From Hippasteria phrygiana (taxonomy: Eukaryota > Echinodermata > Asteroidea > Valvatida > Goniasteridae), in contig JAZGUH010000402.1 of assembly GCA_037893225.1 (NCBI GenBank), positions 1,488,001-1,552,000 on the forward strand: a stretch of 64,000 nucleotides of DNA, read 5' to 3'. Position 1 is the first letter of the stretch, and each line of letters starts with the position of its first letter. Both the position numbers and the translations under genes were made by a program. The notes under the pieces were generated by a model. That model had not been told where the DNA came from and did not search any database. It saw only the letters and a program-made list of their open reading frames with translations. This document shows positions 54,267 to 64,000 of this stretch, piece after piece.

Positions 54267-56185
54267 CTACAATGACTTGGCACAGTTGTACAAGTTATAT
54301 CGTTGTGCCCTACACTTTGCCCTTCGTATTTTATAATGTGTGCTCCTAGCCCGTTGGGAATGATATTTTTCTTTTCTGTCCATTTCAGCCAGACTTTTGG
54401 CAGCTGCAGATCCTGGCAAAACAGGACAACCTGCAGCTTCACACTTGACTGAGGATGATTAAGTTGGCATGGCCATTGTTGACAAGGTGAACTGCGCTGT
54501 GGTCTCTTGAGAGAGCATTTCTGGAAAAGGTTAGTGTCCCTTTTGGATTAGTACTTGAAAAAGCATGGTTCATGGACTCTGCTTTTTGTGTACTTGTCCC
54601 ATATCTGGTTTTTTGCATTGCCTCGTGACCAATTCTCTTCTGAATTTTCAGTAAAAGCAGTTTCTTGTCAGACTCGAGCATTTTCAGTTTTCCCCTAACA
54701 TGGACAGGAAGGTAGGGAAATCTGTTATTGCCATTGCAAACCAAGGACCGCTTTTTGCAAAGGTTGTGGCGACCTTGGTAACATTCGGGAATGGTTGAGG
54801 CAGCCTGTTCAGCCATGTCATACATTTGGGCAAAGTTTCTCCCACATTTCTTGAGGATTGCCCCTGCTTCTGCTTGTACCCTGTGACTTACATCGTCACC
54901 TAACCGGTCTTGTATCTTTTTTTTTTTCATTTTTAGTTCTACCAGGCATCATGTCACCACTGAATTTGGCCCGACTGATTGCTGAACTGAGTGATCGATT
55001 TAAGTAAGGTGGGTCAAAAAAGTGTTCTGGCTCGATACCTGCTTTAATTCTCATCTGAGACATAAAACCTTTTGCCATACACCCGTCCGCATCGCTTGTT
55101 ACTCTTTCTGCCAACAAGGGTTCCTTACACTCTAGAAGTTTCTTGGCACAACATTGAATTCCCCCTTCTCTTTCATCCCCCATGTTGTAATTTGCTGGGC
55201 GTGTAGCACTACAAGAATCTGTGTGCTCGGAACACTTGTTACTGCTGTGTTTGCCTGACATTTGATTTGCACATTTACAGAGTTTATTCTCGTGGTGGTA
55301 CATTACTACCATTTTTTTGGTGGTTACATTCTCACATACTACGTCCCTAGTTTGGGTTGCCGGCACAAATGGTGTTTTTTTCCGACAGTTTCTCAAGGGG
55401 TTATTGTATTGTCTATCTAATTCGACAGCAATCGGTTTTTCTCTGTCATAGCCCTGTAATTCTTAAATACCTTTGACCAGTTTTCTCTTTTCAGCCATAC
55501 ATCTAACATTTTCATTGATAATAATGTCCCCACATTTGCTTGCTGTTTTCTGCAGCCCACTGATTGAAGGAACAGTTGTACCCAATGCTGTCAAAAGTCG
55601 TCTTGCTCCTGTGGCTGCAATACCCGTGTTGAGGAGACCAACCTAAAAGGCCATGTTTGGAGTTGCAGTGCGTCGGCCTCTGCTGACCTGAGGTATCTCT
55701 GAGTACAGCTTCTTCCTTCCTGTCGAGAAGTAGCACTTGTTGCATGACAGCACCTCTGAAACAGCAAGGCCCCGGTGTGTTTCTTGCTCTGCCTGTAGCT
55801 GAGGCCAGCCATCACAGTCAGGATTCGCATGCTGATGGTCCAGGGTAGCTCGAACACTTGTCTCAACTGTAGTGTTGACATGAACAATTCTGTAGCCGCC
55901 TGGGTTCAAGTTGTCGGCTCCTTCCCTCTGGAGTCTGCTTATCGGCGTTATTTCCTCAATTTTCGGTCGCAGCACCATCATAGTTTTATTAGTTCTGGCA
56001 CCTGGTGGGTTGTAGAAAGAACCTCGCTCATCTCTGGGAAAGGCCAGTTGCAATTGTTCATTTGTGGGTCTGAAATAGAAAGATGAAACATCAGCCTTTT
56101 CTCTTATCAACTGACATGTCAGACCATTGCCTTTTTTTAAATAGGCTTTTTTCATCTTAAACATGCCCTTTCTGTAGCGAACCAT
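54267..56185 (-). pseudogene. Mutator-like transposase, copy 14 (full length)
   Basis: Same lesions as copy 5. Confidence 0.65.
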
Positions 56186-56617
56186 GGTGGACCTTTCAGT
56201 TGGTGAGTAATTAGGGTTATGAAGAGTTTTGTTTATTCCATGTCACTATGAACAACAAAAGAATAATGGTGCACTAACAATAAACATCCATTGCAAAGCT
56301 ATTGCATTTCATTCAGTGCATGCTTAAGTTACTGCTTCCCTGTTGTTCCAATAACCAAAGGCATTTTCTAAATATGAACTAGTTGGTGAAATGAAAATTA
56401 TTAAATTCATAAAGCAAGTCAAAATGAATTCGATTTGTGACATTTCTCTTTTCTTCAGAGTTTTGGCTTATCTTGCCTAATAGTATAGTTTGAAAAAATG
56501 TCTGCGCAGTACAATAATGTCAACACTAGTTAACTAGTGCACGCCCCAACCAGTTGATTGTTTCAGAACCATTTATAGCCTTTCTCCAATTTGATTTCTG
56601 TAATAGCCAACCGGTAC

Positions 56618-56735
56618 CTCTTTCACAGTTTTCACCCACAAAACCATCGCTGCACCGGCAGACTACTGCGACGTTTACCCCCCGTACACGTGGCTCCATT
56701 CTGACACGGATTAACGCTCTCATGACACGGGCCCA
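56618..56735 (-). pseudogene. Fossil EGF-domain exon, copy 8
   Basis: Same 118 bp and the same frameshift. Confidence 0.8.
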
Positions 56736-56822
56736 CTGTGAACATAAAAACCCAATCACAAACAGATTAGCCTATTTGGTTCAGCACTATCGTATATGGA
56801 TTGTGGCCCTGAAGGGACATGC

Positions 56823-57004
56823 GCACATTTTCTGCGCACATTTTCTGCGCACATTTTCTGCGCACATTTTCTGCGCACATTTTCTGCGCACATTTTCTGC
56901 GCACATTTTCTGCGCACATTTTCTGCGCACATTTTCTGCGCACATTTTCTGCGCACATTTTCTGCGCACATTTTCTGCGCACATTTTCTGCGCACATTTT
57001 CTGC
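56823..57004. repeat. 13-bp minisatellite, 14 copies
   Basis: Fourteen perfect 13-mers between both inverted arms. Confidence 0.95.
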
Positions 57005-57749
57005 GCATGTCCCTTTAGGGCCACGATAATTATGACTTCTATCAGCAGGGTGCATGCCACTAAATCTGTGAAAATCACTGCGCGCGAGCTCATTAATATT
57101 TTGTGATCCCTCCATTAATTTGGAATAAGAGGTCCCTGGGGCCTATAAATTGGACTGATTGTAGAAATATTTGTGGAAATCAAGAATTTGTGACCCGTGG
57201 CTTCCAACTCGGGGAATTCCGTTCACAAAAATGACCAATACGTAGGTCTATTTGGCATAGAGGCGGGGGGGGGGGGGGGGGAGGGGGGCTACATTTAGAC
57301 CTGGGCCCAGAGATGGGCCACCATTTTAGGGGTGGTTTGTGGGGAGGGCCAGGGAGTATAAAAAAAAAAAATTTCCTTCAACTCTCATAAATTTGAAAAG
57401 AAAATTATTCTAGGAGTCTTAATCTTTAATTTCCAGTGAAAAAAATATTGCCACCTTACTCCTGAGCGTCACCAGGCGGCGCTCTTTCTTTCTATTGGGT
57501 TACAAAATGAGCGCCGTATTTAGTGGAGTGGAACCACTAGAGATCAGTGAGTGGAATCTATATGAAGCAAACATGGCGGCGCCCATATGCCAAGTGTACT
57601 CGCTAAAAATAGGTATGTTTCATGTTTTGAACTATGAAATCTCACAGAAAACACAGTAATGATTACACACATGATAGAGAACAAAATGGGTTCTGTCTTT
57701 CTTTTCTTTGTTTGCTCTCGCTGTCTTTTTATTCACATACACATTTCAG

Positions 57750-58178
57750 ATGCCTATCCGCCATGTTAATTGTTACCAACATAATGCAGATTTCTTAAAC
57801 CATAGCAAAATGGATTCCATCTGGAAGGCCTTAATTAAAGGCAAGATTTTAAGAAAGACTGTACACAGAGGCAGAAAAAATTGTAGAATATGGACAGGAA
57901 ATGTCCTGCAGAAATATGGCATTATTAATGTTGTCATGCCTGGCTCAAAATCAAATTCACGCACAAGGATGCGTGTGCACAGGTTGACTTACATTGTTTA
58001 TTCTGGAGTCCTTGATCTTCCCCGGGGGTATGATGTCAGTCACCTGTGCCACAACTCCTTGTGTGTGAATTTTGATCACCTGTCACTTGAGCCACACGCC
58101 ATCAACACTGCAAGATCTCGTTGTAAGAGATGCCGTTTGTGTTCGGGCCATGGCCCATACAAGGATTGTCTTCTTTAA
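57750..58178 (+). CDS. HNH (I-PpoI-like) endonuclease, copy 8
   Basis: Intact, NVLQKYG type. Confidence 0.8.
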   Translation: MPIRHVNCYQHNADFLNHSKMDSIWKALIKGKILRKTVHRGRKNCRIWTGNVLQKYGIINVVMPGSKSNSRTRMRVHRLTYIVYSGVLDLPRGYDVSHLCHNSLCVNFDHLSLEPHAINTARSRCKRCRLCSGHGPYKDCLL

Positions 58179-58376
58179 AATGTAATTAAGGAGAACTTTT
58201 TGGCTCACCATTAAGTTTGATAACTGAAATTGCTCTCCATTTTTTGATGCTACACTTTTTGCTTTTATAATTCATTTTTAATTGAAACGTATGCTGTAAT
58301 TGTGCTCACTCTGAATTCTTTGCCAATCCACATCTGGAGGGATTGCTGACTTGGGTTCCAGTTGCCCTTTCTTTTT

Positions 58377-60295
58377 CTACAATGACTTGGCACAGTTGTA
58401 CAAGTTATATCGTTGTGCCCTACACTTTGCCCTTCGTATTTTATAATGTGTGCTCCTAGCCCGTTGGGAATGATATTTTTCTTTTCTGTCCATTTCAGCC
58501 AGACTTTTGGCAGCTGCAGATCCTGGCAAAACAGGACAACCTGCAGCTTCACACTTGACTGAGGATGATTAAGTTGGCATGGCCATTGTTGACAAGGTGA
58601 ACTGCGCTGTGGTCTCTTGAGAGAGCATTTCTGGAAAAGGTTAGTGTCCCTTTTGGATTAGTACTTGAAAAAGCATGGTTCATGGACTCTGCTTTTTGTG
58701 TACTTGTCCCATATCTGGTTTTTTGCATTGCCTCGTGACCAATTCTCTTCTGAATTTTCAGTAAAAGCAGTTTCTTGTCAGACTCGAGCATTTTCAGTTT
58801 TCCCCTAACATGGACAGGAAGGTAGGGAAATCTGTTATTGCCATTGCAAACCAAGGACCGCTTTTTGCAAAGGTTGTGGCGACCTTGGTAACATTCGGGA
58901 ATGGTTGAGGCAGCCTGTTCAGCCATGTCATACATTTGGGCAAAGTTTCTCCCACATTTCTTGAGGATTGCCCCTGCTTCTGCTTGTACCCTGTGACTTA
59001 CATCGTCACCTAACCGGTCTTGTATCTTTTTTTTTTTCATTTTTAGTTCTACCAGGCATCATGTCACCACTGAATTTGGCCCGACTGATTGCTGAACTGA
59101 GTGATCGATTTAAGTAAGGTGGGTCAAAAAAGTGTTCTGGCTCGATACCTGCTTTAATTCTCATCTGAGACATAAAACCTTTTGCCATACACCCGTCCGC
59201 ATCGCTTGTTACTCTTTCTGCCAACAAGGGTTCCTTACACTCTAGAAGTTTCTTGGCACAACATTGAATTCCCCCTTCTCTTTCATCCCCCATGTTGTAA
59301 TTTGCTGGGCGTGTAGCACTACAAGAATCTGTGTGCTCGGAACACTTGTTACTGCTGTGTTTGCCTGACATTTGATTTGCACATTTACAGAGTTTATTCT
59401 CGTGGTGGTACATTACTACCATTTTTTTGGTGGTTACATTCTCACATACTACGTCCCTAGTTTGGGTTGCCGGCACAAATGGTGTTTTTTTCCGACAGTT
59501 TCTCAAGGGGTTATTGTATTGTCTATCTAATTCGACAGCAATCGGTTTTTCTCTGTCATAGCCCTGTAATTCTTAAATACCTTTGACCAGTTTTCTCTTT
59601 TCAGCCATACATCTAACATTTTCATTGATAATAATGTCCCCACATTTGCTTGCTGTTTTCTGCAGCCCACTGATTGAAGGAACAGTTGTACCCAATGCTG
59701 TCAAAAGTCGTCTTGCTCCTGTGGCTGCAATACCCGTGTTGAGGAGACCAACCTAAAAGGCCATGTTTGGAGTTGCAGTGCGTCGGCCTCTGCTGACCTG
59801 AGGTATCTCTGAGTACAGCTTCTTCCTTCCTGTCGAGAAGTAGCACTTGTTGCATGACAGCACCTCTGAAACAGCAAGGCCCCGGTGTGTTTCTTGCTCT
59901 GCCTGTAGCTGAGGCCAGCCATCACAGTCAGGATTCGCATGCTGATGGTCCAGGGTAGCTCGAACACTTGTCTCAACTGTAGTGTTGACATGAACAATTC
60001 TGTAGCCGCCTGGGTTCAAGTTGTCGGCTCCTTCCCTCTGGAGTCTGCTTATCGGCGTTATTTCCTCAATTTTCGGTCGCAGCACCATCATAGTTTTATT
60101 AGTTCTGGCACCTGGTGGGTTGTAGAAAGAACCTCGCTCATCTCTGGGAAAGGCCAGTTGCAATTGTTCATTTGTGGGTCTGAAATAGAAAGATGAAACA
60201 TCAGCCTTTTCTCTTATCAACTGACATGTCAGACCATTGCCTTTTTTTAAATAGGCTTTTTTCATCTTAAACATGCCCTTTCTGTAGCGAACCAT
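58377..60295 (-). pseudogene. Mutator-like transposase, copy 15 (full length)
   Basis: Same lesions as copy 5. Confidence 0.65.
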
Positions 60296-60727
60296 GGTGG
60301 ACCTTTCAGTTGGTGAGTAATTAGGGTTATGAAGAGTTTTGTTTATTCCATGTCACTATGAACAACAAAAGAATAATGGTGCACTAACAATAAACATCCA
60401 TTGCAAAGCTATTGCATTTCATTCAGTGCATGCTTAAGTTACTGCTTCCCTGTTGTTCCAATAACCAAAGGCATTTTCTAAATATGAACTAGTTGGTGAA
60501 ATGAAAATTATTAAATTCATAAAGCAAGTCAAAATGAATTCGATTTGTGACATTTCTCTTTTCTTCAGAGTTTTGGCTTATCTTGCCTAATAGTATAGTT
60601 TGAAAAAATGTCTGCGCAGTACAATAATGTCAACACTAGTTAACTAGTGCACGCCCCAACCAGTTGATTGTTTCAGAACCATTTATAGCCTTTCTCCAAT
60701 TTGATTTCTGTAATAGCCAACCGGTAC

Positions 60728-60845
60728 CTCTTTCACAGTTTTCACCCACAAAACCATCGCTGCACCGGCAGACTACTGCGACGTTTACCCCCCGTACACG
60801 TGGCTCCATTCTGACACGGATTAACGCTCTCATGACACGGGCCCA
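60728..60845 (-). pseudogene. Fossil EGF-domain exon, copy 9
   Basis: Same 118 bp and the same frameshift. Confidence 0.8.
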
Positions 60846-60932
60846 CTGTGAACATAAAAACCCAATCACAAACAGATTAGCCTATTTGGTTCAGCACTAT
60901 CGTATATGGATTGTGGCCCTGAAGGGACATGC

Positions 60933-61127
60933 GCACATTTTCTGCGCACATTTTCTGCGCACATTTTCTGCGCACATTTTCTGCGCACATTTTCTGCGCA
61001 CATTTTCTGCGCACATTTTCTGCGCACATTTTCTGCGCACATTTTCTGCGCACATTTTCTGCGCACATTTTCTGCGCACATTTTCTGCGCACATTTTCTG
61101 CGCACATTTTCTGCGCACATTTTCTGC
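60933..61127. repeat. 13-bp minisatellite, 15 copies
   Basis: Fifteen perfect 13-mers between both inverted arms. Confidence 0.95.
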
Positions 61128-61873
61128 GCATGTCCCTTTAGGGCCACGATAATTATGACTTCTATCAGCAGGGTGCATGCCACTAAATCTGTGAAAATCA
61201 CTGCGCGCGAGCTCATTAATATTTTGTGATCCCTCCATTAATTTGGAATAAGAGGTCCCTGGGGCCTATAAATTGGACTGATTGTAGAAATATTTGTGGA
61301 AATCAAGAATTTGTGACCCGTGGCTTCCAACTCGGGGAATTCCGTTCACAAAAATGACCAATACGTAGGTCTATTTGGCATAGAGGCGGGGGGGGGGGGG
61401 GGGGGAGGGGGGCTACATTTAGACCTGGGCCCAGAGATGGGCCACCATTTTAGGGGTGGTTTGTGGGGAGGGCCAGGGAGTATAAAAAAAAAAAATTTCC
61501 TTCAACTCTCATAAATTTGAAAAGAAAATTATTCTAGGAGTCTTAATCTTTAATTTCCAGTGAAAAAAATATTGCCACCTTACTCCTGAGCGTCACCAGG
61601 CGGCGCTCTTTCTTTCTATTGGGTTACAAAATGAGCGCCGTATTTAGTGGAGTGGAACCACTAGAGATCAGTGAGTGGAATCTATATGAAGCAAACATGG
61701 CGGCGCCCATATGCCAAGTGTACTCGCTAAAAATAGGTATGTTTCATGTTTTGAACTATGAAATCTCACAGAAAACACAGTAATGATTACACACATGATA
61801 GAGAACAAAATGGGTTCTGTCTTTCTTTTCTTTGTTTGCTCTCGCTGTCTTTTTATTCACATACACATTTCAG

Positions 61874-62302
61874 ATGCCTATCCGCCATGTTAATTGTTAC
61901 CAACATAATGCAGATTTCTTAAACCATAGCAAAATGGATTCCATCTGGAAGGCCTTAATTAAAGGCAAGATTTTAAGAAAGACTGTACACAGAGGCAGAA
62001 AAAATTGTAGAATATGGACAGGAAATGTCCTGCAGAAATATGGCATTATTAATGTTGTCATGCCTGGCTCAAAATCAAATTCACGCACAAGGATGCGTGT
62101 GCACAGGTTGACTTACATTGTTTATTCTGGAGTCCTTGATCTTCCCCGGGGGTATGATGTCAGTCACCTGTGCCACAACTCCTTGTGTGTGAATTTTGAT
62201 CACCTGTCACTTGAGCCACACGCCATCAACACTGCAAGATCTCGTTGTAAGAGATGCCGTTTGTGTTCGGGCCATGGCCCATACAAGGATTGTCTTCTTT
62301 AA
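61874..62302 (+). CDS. HNH (I-PpoI-like) endonuclease, copy 9
   Basis: Intact, NVLQKYG type. Confidence 0.8.
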   Translation: MPIRHVNCYQHNADFLNHSKMDSIWKALIKGKILRKTVHRGRKNCRIWTGNVLQKYGIINVVMPGSKSNSRTRMRVHRLTYIVYSGVLDLPRGYDVSHLCHNSLCVNFDHLSLEPHAINTARSRCKRCRLCSGHGPYKDCLL

Positions 62303-62500
62303 AATGTAATTAAGGAGAACTTTTTGGCTCACCATTAAGTTTGATAACTGAAATTGCTCTCCATTTTTTGATGCTACACTTTTTGCTTTTATAATTCATT
62401 TTTAATTGAAACGTATGCTGTAATTGTGCTCACTCTGAATTCTTTGCCAATCCACATCTGGAGGGATTGCTGACTTGGGTTCCAGTTGCCCTTTCTTTTT

Positions 62501-64000
62501 CTACAATGACTTGGCACAGTTGTACAAGTTATATCGTTGTGCCCTACACTTTGCCCTTCGTATTTTATAATGTGTGCTCCTAGCCCGTTGGGAATGATAT
62601 TTTTCTTTTCTGTCCATTTCAGCCAGACTTTTGGCAGCTGCAGATCCTGGCAAAACAGGACAACCTGCAGCTTCACACTTGACTGAGGATGATTAAGTTG
62701 GCATGGCCATTGTTGACAAGGTGAACTGCGCTGTGGTCTCTTGAGAGAGCATTTCTGGAAAAGGTTAGTGTCCCTTTTGGATTAGTACTTGAAAAAGCAT
62801 GGTTCATGGACTCTGCTTTTTGTGTACTTGTCCCATATCTGGTTTTTTGCATTGCCTCGTGACCAATTCTCTTCTGAATTTTCAGTAAAAGCAGTTTCTT
62901 GTCAGACTCGAGCATTTTCAGTTTTCCCCTAACATGGACAGGAAGGTAGGGAAATCTGTTATTGCCATTGCAAACCAAGGACCGCTTTTTGCAAAGGTTG
63001 TGGCGACCTTGGTAACATTCGGGAATGGTTGAGGCAGCCTGTTCAGCCATGTCATACATTTGGGCAAAGTTTCTCCCACATTTCTTGAGGATTGCCCCTG
63101 CTTCTGCTTGTACCCTGTGACTTACATCGTCACCTAACCGGTCTTGTATCTTTTTTTTTTTCATTTTTAGTTCTACCAGGCATCATGTCACCACTGAATT
63201 TGGCCCGACTGATTGCTGAACTGAGTGATCGATTTAAGTAAGGTGGGTCAAAAAAGTGTTCTGGCTCGATACCTGCTTTAATTCTCATCTGAGACATAAA
63301 ACCTTTTGCCATACACCCGTCCGCATCGCTTGTTACTCTTTCTGCCAACAAGGGTTCCTTACACTCTAGAAGTTTCTTGGCACAACATTGAATTCCCCCT
63401 TCTCTTTCATCCCCCATGTTGTAATTTGCTGGGCGTGTAGCACTACAAGAATCTGTGTGCTCGGAACACTTGTTACTGCTGTGTTTGCCTGACATTTGAT
63501 TTGCACATTTACAGAGTTTATTCTCGTGGTGGTACATTACTACCATTTTTTTGGTGGTTACATTCTCACATACTACGTCCCTAGTTTGGGTTGCCGGCAC
63601 AAATGGTGTTTTTTTCCGACAGTTTCTCAAGGGGTTATTGTATTGTCTATCTAATTCGACAGCAATCGGTTTTTCTCTGTCATAGCCCTGTAATTCTTAA
63701 ATACCTTTGACCAGTTTTCTCTTTTCAGCCATACATCTAACATTTTCATTGATAATAATGTCCCCACATTTGCTTGCTGTTTTCTGCAGCCCACTGATTG
63801 AAGGAACAGTTGTACCCAATGCTGTCAAAAGTCGTCTTGCTCCTGTGGCTGCAATACCCGTGTTGAGGAGACCAACCTAAAAGGCCATGTTTGGAGTTGC
63901 AGTGCGTCGGCCTCTGCTGACCTGAGGTATCTCTGAGTACAGCTTCTTCCTTCCTGTCGAGAAGTAGCACTTGTTGCATGACAGCACCTCTGAAACAGCA
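62501..64000 (-). pseudogene. Mutator-like transposase, copy 16 (5' end beyond window)
   Basis: Same lesions as copy 5. The sequence is of the long-unit type past the point where short units break off, so a further long unit probably continues to the right. Confidence 0.65.

Larger units (their letters stand above)
13815..64000. repeat. Head-to-tail tandem array of a 4.1-4.3 kb unit (runs off window)
   Basis: The same sequence recurs with near identity. Distances between equivalent points are about 4268, 1692, 1682, 1733, 4113, 2952, 1740, 1743, 4179, 4256, 4146, 4097, 4110, 4110 and 4124 bp. The 2952 value includes a 1201 bp insertion. Full units carry, in plus-strand order: transposase (minus), EGF exon fossil (minus), inverted-repeat-bounded 13-bp minisatellite, G-tract, TATA-like promoter and HNH gene (plus). 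Size differences between full units come mainly from the minisatellite and G-tract. Six short units share one internal deletion. Only a few base differences separate copies, so amplification is recent or homogenised. Confidence 0.97.

Overview
The window reads as nuclear DNA of an animal, probably an aquatic invertebrate; the species cannot be named from sequence alone. The evidence is a Polinton/Maverick-type element, a fossil EGF-domain exon with GT/AG borders and 1-1 phase, spliceosomal-looking signals, and many unit-length repeats. There are no bacterial operons, rRNA or tRNA genes.

Region 1 (1-13814) is the right part of a Polinton-like (adintovirus-like) self-synthesising element. It encodes a protein-primed family B DNA polymerase, a retroviral-type integrase, an A32/FtsK-like packaging ATPase, a probable double-jelly-roll major capsid protein, three tandem paralogues that may be minor capsid proteins, and several small membrane-anchored proteins. 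Genes are compact, 20-60 bp apart, on both strands, with starts in a TAAAATG-like context. The coding part ends at 13480. About 330 bp of AT-rich non-coding DNA follows and probably represents the terminal repeat. The abrupt change at 13814/13815 suggests that the element inserted into the repeat array to its right. The left end, and any adenain-like protease, lie outside the window.

Region 2 (13815-64000 and beyond) is a head-to-tail array of a 4.1-4.3 kb unit. On the minus strand each full unit carries a dead, Mutator-like (DDE) transposase gene. All copies that span the relevant codons share the same two in-frame stops. Upstream of the transposase lie a fossil 118 bp EGF exon (minus strand) and a 13-bp minisatellite (13-27 copies) bounded by 19-bp inverted repeats. 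A variable G-tract and a TATA-like promoter follow. On the plus strand is an intact 142-codon zinc-binding His-Me finger (HNH, I-PpoI-like) endonuclease gene, converging on the transposase of the next unit. Nine long units are present. Six short units (1.68-1.74 kb) all share one 2.4 kb internal deletion. The order is L-S-S-S, L-S-S-S, then seven long units and a partial one.

Region 3 is a 1201 bp fold-back element (29335-30535) inserted in one short unit with an 8-bp target-site duplication; the other repeat copies serve as empty-site controls.

The most notable biology is an array in which the endonuclease is intact in all nine long copies while the linked transposase is uniformly dead, together with a captured host EGF exon, and, in the Polinton, a family of short palindromes that sit in frame inside genes.
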